Program-made: the position numbers and the translations under genes | Notes under the pieces: generated by a model | Database searches by the model: none | What the model was told of the DNA's origin: nothing | Seen by the model: only the letters and a program-made list of their open reading frames with translations | Part shown: piece by piece, positions 1 through 9,369 of the stretch | Layout: each line of letters opens with the position of its first letter | How positions within the stretch are numbered: the first letter of the stretch is position 1 | Source of the DNA: Carya illinoinensis | Lineage: Eukaryota > Streptophyta > Magnoliopsida > Fagales > Juglandaceae | Reading direction: 5' to 3' | NCBI RefSeq assembly: GCF_018687715.1 | Contig: NC_056755.1 | Coordinates: 41,109,001 to 41,173,000, forward strand | DNA: 64,000 nucleotides

Positions 1-1604
1 CCACCAACAGGGGCATGGAAAGCAGCAGCAATTCCAGCTGCTGATCCACATGTTACAAGATCTCGTCGGTCTCGGTCGTTCTTGAAAAAGCGTAACCAGT
101 TCCATGTTAAACCAAATTTCTTTGACCCACCCTGACCAAGCAATGATGCAATACACGCCCCAGTATGGACCATGGGCCCTGCCTTTCCCACGAGAAGAGA
201 TGATGACACCGCAGAAATGCTTCCAACTATCTGTTCGCAGACAAAAATTAGAGACTTACCATTTTCCAAAACAAGGACTGAATGCAGTTTTGTAAGATAA
301 ATATTGAGCAAGGCAGAGTCAATGTCTTAGAAGTCACTCAGCGAGTTCAACAGAAAATTGGGAATCAAACGGCACGCCTGCAGAGATTGTAGGAGACTAA
401 ATTCAACAAACACATGCACATTACAGCATCTTTTGCCCAAGGAATGCCTTCTATATGCAAGTTTAAAGGTCTAAACTCATATTTGAGGTATTTCATCGTG
501 GTCAACACCTCAAGCACCGGGGGATAACATAAGTTGAACATTGGGCAGATGTTTCTCGTCTCTTTTGTAGATTTCGGAAGGAAAATTTCGTGTATTTTAA
601 TCTTAAGGAGTAGCTGGTTCAAGAAAACAGGCACAAATACCTCGACATGCGGTTAGTAAAAAAGAAAACTGGAGCTTTACGTTTTTCTTTTACAGTAAAA
701 AATAAAGCTAAGCCTCCGGTCTTTTCGGAAAGGAAAACAAACCAGCCAAAGAATTACAATCCGAGAAACAGAAAAATTCCATACCTTAACAACCAATGTC
801 CGTAAGGAAAATATGTCGGGCGCATCCACGCCATTCAGGTATGCTTTCACTTCCGGAATACCGGAACCGGCAGCCGCCGGCGCTATAAAAGCCGTAATCA
901 TAGATGCAAACAAAGCCAGAATCAAATTAGACACCGAAAATACAAGAAATGCCATCCCATACCTGCCACGACATTTCGCAACCCCGTCAATAGTTTCCCC
1001 CAAAACTCGATAAAACAATACAACACAAAAAGAGAGAAGAGACCCAGTATCATTCTATTTTTTTTTTTTTTCTCTCGGAATACTGAACAGTTTCAACCGA
1101 ATCCAACAGCACCAAAGAGGATAATTCAGAGTGAAATTAAATAAAACCTGCTCTCCAACATCATGTTGGAGGTGACGACGAACTTAATGCCTGCGATGTT
1201 CTCGACGGCGAGGTTGTTGCAGAAGCCGACGAGGCTGACAATCAAACCGATGAGGAAGCACAAGAGCCACTTCATAAGCGTGTACTGGAATATCTGCATC
1301 TTTCCCCGGCTCCTCCAGTCCTGCTTGAATAGCTCGTTCTCGAATATCCTGTCATTTTTCATTTTCCCAAAAAATAAAGAAAAAAGAAAATCAGTATTTT
1401 TTCAAGCAATTCCGATTTGCCCATTTCGAAGAAGAAGAAAGTCGTTGGAACACACTCGTAATCGAGGCTCTCGATGGGGCAGACATTGGAGCCGACGATG
1501 GCGACTTGGGAGGTGGAGTTTGGAGGGGAGAGTAAGGGAACGAAAACGGAGTCTTCCTGGTCGGCATTGAGCTCGGATGCGCTGGTGACAATGATACTGG
1601 ACAT
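1..1604 (-). CDS. CLCG: CLC-type chloride channel/transporter, CLC-g-like, 5' part (exons 1-4)
   Basis: CLC family anion transporter of endomembranes (tonoplast for the plant CLC-a/b/c/g group). Four exons are readable on the minus strand with canonical borders: 1604-1456, 1348-1148, 962-785 and 230-1, the last running off the window. Phases join cleanly (GA|G giving DYE-IFEN, AG|G giving SRYG, VVK|IVG). The first 253 residues are present. The N-terminal TSQVAIVG and CPIESLDYE blocks and the KQDWRSR block are family hallmarks. The selectivity motif is GSGIPEV (residues 149-155), with Ser, which in plant CLCs goes with chloride rather than nitrate preference. The GKEGP gating motif reads GKAGP (Ala193), as I recall for Arabidopsis CLC-g; the short N-terminus also fits CLC-g better than CLC-c. 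The start at 1604 is the first ATG of the open frame. A young copia element sits 243 bp upstream. Family call is firm; the CLC-g subtype is likely. Confidence 0.93.
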
Positions 1605-1842
1605 GCTTCCTACACTGATTCAATTGGACACCATCTAGTCAAGAAGACAGATGGAGAAAGAGTCAAAGCCGGTTCCACCTCTCCTCACGAGTTTTGCTAA
1701 GAAGATAAGATGTTTGAAGCAGAACATTAATGTCACGTTGCATTGTCAGATCATGCCACAGAATGACAGCTGACGAATATTTTTTAGGATTTTTATGTCA
1801 ATTTTAAAGATTTTTACATTTGCTAAGGGCAGAGATAAATAC
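1605..1842 (-). promoter_or_regulatory. CLC-g 5' UTR / proximal promoter remnant
   Basis: This is all that separates the CLC-g start codon from the target-site duplication of the copia element. It should hold the 5' UTR and core promoter, but I see no decisive TATA box. Anything further upstream has been moved about 6.1 kb away by the insertion. Confidence 0.5.
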
Positions 1843-1847
1843 AAATA

Positions 1848-2227
1848 TGTTGTAAAATAACATTGTAAAATTGTATGACCACCTTGAGCTAGCCGTCAAA
1901 TACACAGTGCATAGTGCCGGCAGAGTACTGCATAGTAACTGGCATAGTAAATGGCCGACATCGCACAGTGTGCATAGTGCCAGCATAGTACTGCATAGTA
2001 ACTGGCATAGTAAATGGCCGACATCGCACAGTGCGCATAGTACTGCATAGTAACTGGCATAGTAAATGGCCGACATCGCACAGTGCATAGTGCCAGCATA
2101 GTACTGCATAGTAAATATGCACAGTGCCAGCATAGTACTGCATAGTAATTTGCATAGTTCCCTTTGTACGCCTATATATATCGTTGAATTCTTTAAGAAA
2201 TTCATAAGTTTCATAACTTCTCTGAGT

Positions 2228-2311
<84 letters not shown>

Positions 2312-2329
2312 TTCGATAGTTTTATAACA
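1848..2329 (+). repeat. 5' LTR of copia-1 (482 bp)
   Basis: Begins TGTTGTAAAATAAC and ends TTTTATAACA. It carries about four tandem copies of a roughly 60-bp unit (GCATAGTGCCAGCATAGTAC... to ...GACATCGCACAGT), one of which has lost 11 bp between CATAG direct repeats. A TATA-like TATATATA lies at 2173-2180, and a pure (TC)39 tract at 2232-2309 lies between the TATA box and the LTR end. Confidence 0.95.
2173..2180 (+). promoter_or_regulatory. TATA box candidate of copia-1 LTR promoter
   Basis: CCTATATATATCG lies downstream of the LTR tandem repeats and about 50 bp before the TC tract. The same motif is at 7802-7809 in the 3' LTR. Its position fits the U3/R border of a plant copia LTR; no start site can be read directly. 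Confidence 0.5.
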
Positions 2330-2471
2330 CGTTATCAGCACGAGAGTTCTGACGGTCTTGAAGCTAATAGTCCTCTACTTCAAGTAAGTCTTTCAATATA
2401 TTTTTTTATAGTTTTCAAAATGAATATGAAATATTAAACATACTTATGTTCTTGATTTATATATATAGAAA
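2330..2471 (+). promoter_or_regulatory. copia-1 leader: primer-binding region and possible intron
   Basis: Directly after the LTR comes CGTTATCAGCACGAG. This is the usual primer-binding position, but it matches the common TGGTATCAGAGC initiator-Met site only partly, so the tRNA primer is unresolved. A strong donor-like CAA|GTAAGT (GT at 2384) and an acceptor-like ATATATATAG (AG at 2467-2468) directly before the gag ATG suggest that a short leader intron may be removed. Confidence 0.45.
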
Positions 2472-3521
2472 ATGTCAAATCTTACAAAATTGGAATTCGT
2501 TGCTCTTGACATTTCTGGGAAAAATTATTTATCTTGGATCCTTGATGCTGAGATCCATCTGGATGCAATGAACCTGGGAGATACAATTAAAGAAGGAAAT
2601 CAAGGATCCCTGCAGGACCGTGCTAAGGCAATGATTTTCCTTCGGCACCATCTTCATGAAGAATTAAAAACTGAGTATCTAACGGTGAAAAATCCACTTA
2701 TTTTGTGGAATGATTTAAGGGAGAGATATGAACACCAGAAAACTGTAATCCTCCCAAAAGCTCGTCATGATTGGATGCACCTGAGGTTGCAAGACTTCAA
2801 GAGTGTTAGTGAGTATAACTCTGCACTCTTTAAAATTAGCTCGCTATTGAAATTATGTGGTGAAAAAGTCACTGATGATGACTTGTTAGAGAAGACATAT
2901 ACTACTTTTCATGCCTCGAATGTGCTCCTGCAGCAGCAGTATCGAGAGCGAAAGTTCAAGAAATATTCTGAACTTATATCTTGTCTTCTATTAGCTGAGC
3001 AAAATAATGAGCTTTTATTAAGAAATCACCAGTCACGTCCTACTGGTTCTATATCATTCCCTGAAGTGAATGGTACTAGATTTACATCATTCCCAGAAGC
3101 GAATGGTGCATCTTTTCAAAGAAAAAGAGGGCGTGGACGTGGTAAGAAAAACTATAGAAGTGGAGGTCCTAGAAGTGACCACACTAAAAGGGAAAATAAT
3201 AGATATACACCGTACCACCAGAAGTGGTTCAACTCAGAAAAGGGCAAAGGTCCTCAAAATAAATTTGTAAAGAAATATAAAGATGAATGCCATAGATGTG
3301 GTATGACTGGACATTGGTCTCGTACCTGTCGTACAGCTAAACACTTGGTTGACTTATACCAATCTTCCTTAAAAGAAAAAACAAAGAAATTTGAAACAAA
3401 TTTTGTTGAACCATCATATGCTTTAAATTCTATAGATGGAGAAGATATTACAAGTCTTGATGTTTCTGATTTCTTTGAGGATTCTAGTGGTAGAGTTGAT
3501 CATGGAAGTGTTCCTTTTTAA
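2472..3521 (+). CDS. Copia-1 Gag (capsid-like, zinc-knuckle protein)
   Basis: A 349-aa Gag of a Ty1-copia element; Gag packages element RNA into cytoplasmic virus-like particles. The N-terminal two thirds matches the plant copia gag fold (KLEFVALDISGKNYLSW start; LWNDLRERYEHQK; DDDLLEKTYTTF). A basic Arg/Gly/Lys-rich linker precedes one CCHC zinc knuckle (C273, C276, H281, C286) for nucleic-acid binding. A short internal near-repeat (SFPEVNGTRF / SFPEANGASF) lies just before the basic linker. The ATG at 2472 is the first in the frame after the leader acceptor-like site. The frame ends with TAA, and pol starts 88 nt later in another frame, so this element does not make a simple Gag-Pol fusion. 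No disruption is visible. Confidence 0.93.
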   Translation: MSNLTKLEFVALDISGKNYLSWILDAEIHLDAMNLGDTIKEGNQGSLQDRAKAMIFLRHHLHEELKTEYLTVKNPLILWNDLRERYEHQKTVILPKARHDWMHLRLQDFKSVSEYNSALFKISSLLKLCGEKVTDDDLLEKTYTTFHASNVLLQQQYRERKFKKYSELISCLLLAEQNNELLLRNHQSRPTGSISFPEVNGTRFTSFPEANGASFQRKRGRGRGKKNYRSGGPRSDHTKRENNRYTPYHQKWFNSEKGKGPQNKFVKKYKDECHRCGMTGHWSRTCRTAKHLVDLYQSSLKEKTKKFETNFVEPSYALNSIDGEDITSLDVSDFFEDSSGRVDHGSVPF

Positions 3522-3609
3522 TTAATGTATTTCCTTTATATTATTGTAAAATATTTTTATTCTGTAATGTTTTTTTTAGTAATGAAAGTTTTATATATTT
3601 TGTAGAATC

Positions 3610-6600
3610 ATGAGTCTTATTGATGAACTTTCTATCTCCGAGATGAATAATAAAGATGTATGTCTGGCTGACAGTGCTACAACTCACACAATTCTTAAGG
3701 ATAAAAAATATTTTCAGAATCTAACATTGAGTAAAGCCTATGTTCATACCATCTCCGGTTCATCGAATCTAATTGAAGGCTCCGGAAGAGCTTATATTGT
3801 GTTGCCTAATGGCACCAAATTTTGCATTGATGATGCTCTATTTTCTTCACAATCCAGAAGAAATTTATTAAGTTTTAAAGATATACGTCGTAATGGTTGT
3901 CATATTGAAACCATTAACGAAGACGATAAAGAGCATCTTCTCATTACTAAAATAATTTCGAGCCAGAAGCTCGTATTAGAAAAACTGTCTACCCTCTCAT
4001 CTGGATTGTATTATACAAAAATGAGAACAATTGAATCACATGTTGTAATGCACCAGAAGTGCATTGATCCCAAAATATTTATGACTTGGCATGATCGCCT
4101 TGGACATCCGGGATCAATAATGATGAGACGAATAATTGATAATTCGTATGGGCATCCCCTAAAGAATCAGAAGATTATCTTACCCAATGAATATCTATGC
4201 TCTGCATGTTCTCAAGGTAAATTGATTATCAAACCATCTATCTCAAAGGTTGGTTTTGAATCTCCATCTTTTTTACAAAGGATTCATGGAGATATATGTG
4301 GGCCTATTCAACCATCAAGTGGACCGTTCAGATATTTTATGGTTTTAATTGATGCATCAAGTCGATGGTCACATGTTTGTTTACTTTCCACTAGAAATGC
4401 TGCATTTGCTAAACTTCTTACACAAATAATTAAGCTACGAGCACAATTCCCTGACTATCCAATTAAAAATATTCGATTGGATAATGCAGGAGAATTTACA
4501 TCTCAAGCTTTTGATAATTATTGCATGTCAATAGGAATAGATGTTGAACATCCAGTTGCCCACACACATACTCAAAATGGTTTAGCTGAATCATTGATTA
4601 AAAGGCTTCAGCTAATCGCTAGACCTTTACTCATGAAATCAAATCTTCCTATTTCTGCTTGGGGACATGCTATAATTCATGCAGCATCATTAATTCGAGT
4701 TAGACCATCAGCATATCACAAATATTCACCATTACAGCTTGCATTTGGTCAGCAACCAAATATTTCTCATCTTCGTACTTTTGGATGTACTGTATATGTT
4801 CCAATTGCACCTCCACAACGTACAAAGATGGGCCCTCAACGTAGACTTGGGATATATGTTGGGTTTGATTCTCCATCTATTATCAGATACCTTGAGCCTC
4901 TTACAGGGGATATGTTTAAGGCACGTTTTGAGGATTGTCATTTTGACGAATCCATTTTTCCAACAATGGGTAATGAGAAGTCGGTGCCTGAAGCACGACA
5001 AACATTGTGTAATGAGAAGTCGGTGCCTGAAGCACGACAAGAAATTACTTGGGAAAATAAAGCTCTTTTCCAATTTGATCCTCGTACAAAAGAATGTAAT
5101 CTAGAGGTTCAAAAGATTATTCATTTGCAAAGTGTTGCAAACCAATTACCGGATGCATTTACTGACACTAAAGGTGTGGTAAAATCATATATTCCTGCTG
5201 TTAATGTTCCAGCAAGGATTGCAGTCCCTGAAGGACAAGTTGCCAAAATAGCAATAGGCGAGTCTAAGATACGCCTGAAGCGTGGACGGCCTATTGGTGC
5301 TAAGGACAAAATTCCTCGAAAGAGGAAAATACAAAATGAATTTGGTACTCCTGAAGAGTCCATACCAACACAGGCCATAAGAGTAATTAATGCTCATGAA
5401 GAGAGTAAATCTCCTGAGAAAGAACCTCCTGAAGAGGTATTTCATGAAATGTCTTCCCTTGAAGAGGGACAGGTACCTGAAAATAACGAGATCTCGATAC
5501 ATTTCATGAATACAGGAGAAATTTTGAATAGAAATAAAACTGTTGTCGACAACATATTCTCATATAAAATGGCTCTTGACATTACCAGAAGTAATGAAGA
5601 AATTGAGCCAAGAACTGTCGAAGAATGTCGACGTAGAGATGACTGGCCAAAATGGAAATCAGCTATTGAAGCTGAATTAAACTCGCTAGCAAAGCGAGAG
5701 GTCTTTGGACCAATTATACAAACACCAAAGGGTGTAATACCCGTTGGATATAAATGGGTATTTATACTTAAACGTAATGAAAGTAATGAAATTGTGCGAT
5801 ATAAAGCACGACTTGTTGCACAAGGTTTCCTGCAGAAACCGGGGATTGATTATGAGGAAACATACTCTCCTGTTATGGATGCAATCACATTCAGATATTT
5901 GATTAGTTTGGCAGTTATAAAAAGATTGGATATGCAGTTGATGGATGTGGTCACCGCATATTTATATGGATCATTAGATCATGACATATATATGAAAATC
6001 CCTGAAGGATATAAAATGCCTGAAACTTCTAATCTGAGTACATCCAGAAGTATGTATTCTATTAAGCTTCAAAGATCTTTATATGGGTTAAAACAATCCG
6101 GACGCATGTGGTATAAACGCCTTAGCGAATATCTATTGAAAGAAGGATTTGAGAATAATCCAATATGCCCATGTATTTTTATTAAGAAATCAGACTCCGG
6201 ATTTGTTATTATTGCGGTTTATGTTGATGATCTAAATCTTGTTGGAACTCCTGAAGAGATCAGAAGAACTGCTACATATTTAAAGAATGAATTTGAAATG
6301 AAAGATCTTGGCAAAACGAAATTTTGTCTCGGCCTGCAGCTCGAACATTTGCCAAATAGAATTCTCATTCATCAATCAAATTATACAGAGAAAGTCTTGA
6401 AACACTTTTACATGGACAAAGCTCATCCCCTGAGTACTCCAATGGTTGTTCGATCACTTGATGTGCAGAAGGATCCATTTCGTCCTTGTGAAGACAATGA
6501 AGAAATTCTTGGTTCTGAAATACCTTATCTCAGTGCAATTGGAGCCCTGATGTATCTTGCAAATTGCACTCGGCCTGATATTGCATTTTCAGTTAATTTA

Positions 6601-7242
6601 CTTGCAAGATATAGTTCCGCACCAACTCGAAGACATTGGAATGGCATTAAACATATCCTTCGATACCTTCGAGGTACGGTTGATATGGGATTATTTTATC
6701 AATATGGTTCAAGTCCACAATTAGTTGGATATGCAGATGCAGGTTATCTTTCAGATCCACACAGAGGTAGATCTCAGACTGGATATGTATTTACTTATGG
6801 AAATTCTGCTATATCATGGAGATCTATCAAACAAACACTATCTGCTACATCTTCAAATCACTCAGAGATCATTGCAATTCATGAAACAAGTCGAGAATGC
6901 ATTTGGCTAAGATCAATGATCCAACATATTCAAGAAAAGTGTGGTCTTCCAGTGATTAATGATAGTCCAACAACTTTATACGAAGATAATGCTGCTTGTA
7001 TTGCTCAAATTAGAGGAGGATATATCAAAGGTGATAGAACCAAACATATTTCACCTAAATTCTTTTATACTCATGAACTTCAAGAAAAAGGTGAAATTAA
7101 AGTCAAGCAGATACGATCAAGCGATAATCTGGCAGATTTATTCACAAAAGCATTACCAACTGCAACATTTAAGAAGATTGTGCAGAACATTGGAATGCGG
7201 AGACTTGAAGACCTTTTATCATGCACTTTTCAGGGGGAGTAA
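3610..7242 (+). CDS. Copia-1 Pol polyprotein (protease, integrase, RT, RNase H), intact
   Basis: A 1210-aa polyprotein that copies element RNA and integrates the cDNA. Domains in order are: aspartic protease with LADSATTH (Asp21); GAG-pre-integrase with TWHDRLGHPG and a CSACSQGK cysteine pair; integrase core with Asp in HGDICGP, Asp in RLDNAGEF and Glu in NGLAESL; reverse transcriptase with KARLVAQGF, SLYGLKQ and the catalytic YVDD (about residue 870); RNase H with GYADAGY, SEIIAIHE and YEDNAA, ending in the LADLFTKALP box. All key acidic residues are present. A 39-nt in-frame tandem duplication (NEKSVPEARQTLC) starts at 4972 between integrase and RT. The ATG at 3610 follows an acceptor-like TATATTTTGTAG (AG at 3604-3605), so Pol may be made from a spliced RNA. 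This copy looks competent. Confidence 0.94.
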   Translation: MSLIDELSISEMNNKDVCLADSATTHTILKDKKYFQNLTLSKAYVHTISGSSNLIEGSGRAYIVLPNGTKFCIDDALFSSQSRRNLLSFKDIRRNGCHIETINEDDKEHLLITKIISSQKLVLEKLSTLSSGLYYTKMRTIESHVVMHQKCIDPKIFMTWHDRLGHPGSIMMRRIIDNSYGHPLKNQKIILPNEYLCSACSQGKLIIKPSISKVGFESPSFLQRIHGDICGPIQPSSGPFRYFMVLIDASSRWSHVCLLSTRNAAFAKLLTQIIKLRAQFPDYPIKNIRLDNAGEFTSQAFDNYCMSIGIDVEHPVAHTHTQNGLAESLIKRLQLIARPLLMKSNLPISAWGHAIIHAASLIRVRPSAYHKYSPLQLAFGQQPNISHLRTFGCTVYVPIAPPQRTKMGPQRRLGIYVGFDSPSIIRYLEPLTGDMFKARFEDCHFDESIFPTMGNEKSVPEARQTLCNEKSVPEARQEITWENKALFQFDPRTKECNLEVQKIIHLQSVANQLPDAFTDTKGVVKSYIPAVNVPARIAVPEGQVAKIAIGESKIRLKRGRPIGAKDKIPRKRKIQNEFGTPEESIPTQAIRVINAHEESKSPEKEPPEEVFHEMSSLEEGQVPENNEISIHFMNTGEILNRNKTVVDNIFSYKMALDITRSNEEIEPRTVEECRRRDDWPKWKSAIEAELNSLAKREVFGPIIQTPKGVIPVGYKWVFILKRNESNEIVRYKARLVAQGFLQKPGIDYEETYSPVMDAITFRYLISLAVIKRLDMQLMDVVTAYLYGSLDHDIYMKIPEGYKMPETSNLSTSRSMYSIKLQRSLYGLKQSGRMWYKRLSEYLLKEGFENNPICPCIFIKKSDSGFVIIAVYVDDLNLVGTPEEIRRTATYLKNEFEMKDLGKTKFCLGLQLEHLPNRILIHQSNYTEKVLKHFYMDKAHPLSTPMVVRSLDVQKDPFRPCEDNEEILGSEIPYLSAIGALMYLANCTRPDIAFSVNLLARYSSAPTRRHWNGIKHILRYLRGTVDMGLFYQYGSSPQLVGYADAGYLSDPHRGRSQTGYVFTYGNSAISWRSIKQTLSATSSNHSEIIAIHETSRECIWLRSMIQHIQEKCGLPVINDSPTTLYEDNAACIAQIRGGYIKGDRTKHISPKFFYTHELQEKGEIKVKQIRSSDNLADLFTKALPTATFKKIVQNIGMRRLEDLLSCTFQGE

Positions 7243-7464
7243 CGTCTTGAAGACTTATGCTGATTGTACTCTTTTTCCTTCGCTAAGGTTTTATCCCACT
7301 GGGTTTTCCTTCGCAAGGTTTTAATGAGGCAATCTTAAAGCATTTTACGGTACACATGAATATTGTACTCTTTTTCCTTCGCCATTGGTTTTTTCCCACA
7401 GGGTTTTTCCTTGGCAAGGTTTTAACGAGGCATATTCATTATATGTGGTCATCCAAAGGGGGAG
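7243..7464 (+). promoter_or_regulatory. copia-1 3' non-coding repeats and polypurine tract
   Basis: Two imperfect copies of a block built from CTCTTTTTCCTTCGC, a GGTTTTATCCCACTGGG-type core, CCTTCGCAAGGTTTTAA and GAGGCA lie at about 7267-7332 and 7366-7433. This block is familiar from the 3' ends of many plant copia elements. The tract AAAGGGGGAG (7455-7464) directly abuts the 3' LTR and is the plus-strand primer site. Confidence 0.75.
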
Positions 7465-7855
7465 TGTTGTAAAATAACATTGTAAAATTGTATGACCACC
7501 TTGAGCTAGCCGTCAAATGCACAGTGCATAGTGCCGGCAGAGTACTGCATAGTAACTGGCATAGTAAATGGCCGACATCGCACAGTGTGCATAGTGCCAG
7601 CATAGTACTGCATAGTAACTGGCATAGTAAATGGCCGACATCGCACAGTGCGCATAGTGCCAGCATAGTACTGCATAGTAACTGGCATAGTAAATGGCCG
7701 ACATCGCACAGTGCATAGTGCCAGCATAGTACTGCATAGTAAATATGCACAGTGCCAGCATAGTACTGCATAGTAATTTGCATAGTTCCCTTTGTACGCC
7801 TATATATATCGTTGAATTCTTTAAGAAATTCATAAGTTTCATAACTTCTCTGAGT

Positions 7856-7923
<68 letters not shown>

Positions 7924-7941
7924 TTCGATAGTTTTATAACA
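7465..7941 (+). repeat. 3' LTR of copia-1 (477 bp)
   Basis: Near-identical to 1848-2329. It keeps the 11 bp missing in the 5' copy and has a shorter TC tract of 31 units (7860-7921). Both changes are repeat-length events and explain the 5-bp length difference. Confidence 0.95.
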
Positions 7942-7946
7942 AAATA

Positions 7947-9369
7947 TATTTATTGTCTTTCTATAAATATTTTTTTATAATTATATTTACATGCTTTACT
8001 TAAAAATTATATATACAGGCCCTTTATTAAAATAGAAAAAATATTATTTAAAAAAAAATATTTTTATAATTTTAAAAAATTTTAAAAATAAAATTATCTA
8101 TACCTGTATTGCAATTTTCAAATAGAGATTGTACGTAACATTGCTCTTATAAGAAATTGAAAAATATTATAGATCTTATATATAAAGAAATGTTGAGTTG
8201 AAAAATATTATGAATCTCACTTGTAGAGAGATTTTGAGTTGAGATGAGTTTAATAATTTAAAAGTTGGACGTTTAAATATTAGATTCAGTTTAAAATTAG
8301 ACTGGATTGAATAGATATCAGTTGAATTTATTTAAATTATAACATAAATTATGTTGAATAAAATTTTAAAAATGCAAAATAATGTGATGTTTTGAATTTC
8401 TAGTTTTAAATAAATTATGGTCCTCTTATTTTATATATGTCACTTTTTATTCCAATGTCTTCTTATATTAATAGTTTAAATAAAAAGATTAGAAATCATT
8501 TTAGAATTTGGATTAACCCAATTAATATTTTAGAAAACAATTATAAATTATTATATTTGTCACAATTAATTTATTCCCATTTTCCTTACTATATTAATAA
8601 ATCAACCACTTGCATTAATAATAATAATAAATTAGCTTTTTTACTCTTTTGAGTGTGTAGAATAATTAAATAACAAAAATAAGACAAAACGGGGAAGCCT
8701 TATGAGGGAGAGGGAGATTGGATCTAGATTTCTTGTACAGTTCGTCGAATCCAAGTCAAAGTTGATGAAGAAATATAGCTCGAATAATTTCTAATTTCCA
8801 TATAGATCTTAAACTAAAAATTATTAGATAATTTTAATATATAAAAATAAATTTATAAATTGATGATTTAATATGATATATAAAATTATAAAGTTTTTTT
8901 AATTAAAAAATTAATTTAAGTTATCAATATTAATTTTTAAATTTATTTATATAAAAAAAATTTATAATTGTACCAATTATTTGACTTTAAGTGACAAACA
9001 ATTTAAAATAAATGTTCTTTGAGAAACAAGTAGACTCGTTTAGATTGAGAAGTGATTTTAATTATTTTATATTATTTTTATAATTTTTTAAATTTTTATA
9101 TAAAATATATTAAATAATTTCATTTTTTTAATTTTAAAATAATAATAATATTAAAATATAATATTTTATTTTTTATCTTAATTTATTTCATTTTCTCTCA
9201 CTGTTCAAACGTTACGTAATGTACTCGAGATGGATAAGAACGGAAGGACGTCCCCGATACTCCAAATTGAGTGTGACTGGCGGTTGACTAATGTATGGCG
9301 CTGAGTTGCCGTTGACACTTATGTAGGTAAGGCGTACACCTGTACACTCGCATTACTCATAGTCATAGT
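7947..9369. other. Intergenic AT-rich DNA with MITE-like fragments
   Basis: No supportable gene. Fragments around 8190-8350 (GAGTTGAGATGAGTTTAATAATTT) and 9025-9195 resemble the dispersed CGTTTGGATG MITE family seen at 23011-23348, but without clear ends. The small open frame near 8437 is low-complexity and not credible as a protein. Confidence 0.5.

Larger units (their letters stand above)
1848..7941 (+). mobile_element. Complete Ty1-copia LTR retrotransposon (copia-1), young and intact
   Basis: The element is bounded by TG..CA LTRs (1848-2329 and 7465-7941) and an exact 5-bp target duplication AAATA (1843-1847 and 7942-7946). The order is LTR, short leader, gag (2472-3521), pol (3610-7242) with protease-integrase-RT-RNase H order (Ty1-copia), a 3' non-coding part, a purine tract (7455-7464) and LTR. 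Outside repeat-length changes I find one substitution between the LTRs (A/G in GTCAAATRCAC), so insertion was recent. Both reading frames are open. The DSATTH protease motif and separate gag and pol frames suggest the Ivana-like lineage, which is tentative. Confidence 0.96.

Noticed and set aside
813..1570. Plus-strand open frames over the CLC gene (813-1013, 1163-1570)
   Set aside because: They are antisense to well-matched CLC exons and have no family resemblance.
1804..2437. Several long frames through the copia-1 LTR (and 7439-7939)
   Set aside because: They read through the 60-bp tandem units and the TC tract; the peptides are Ser-Leu, Arg-Glu or repeated TMQYYAGTM strings with no biological support.
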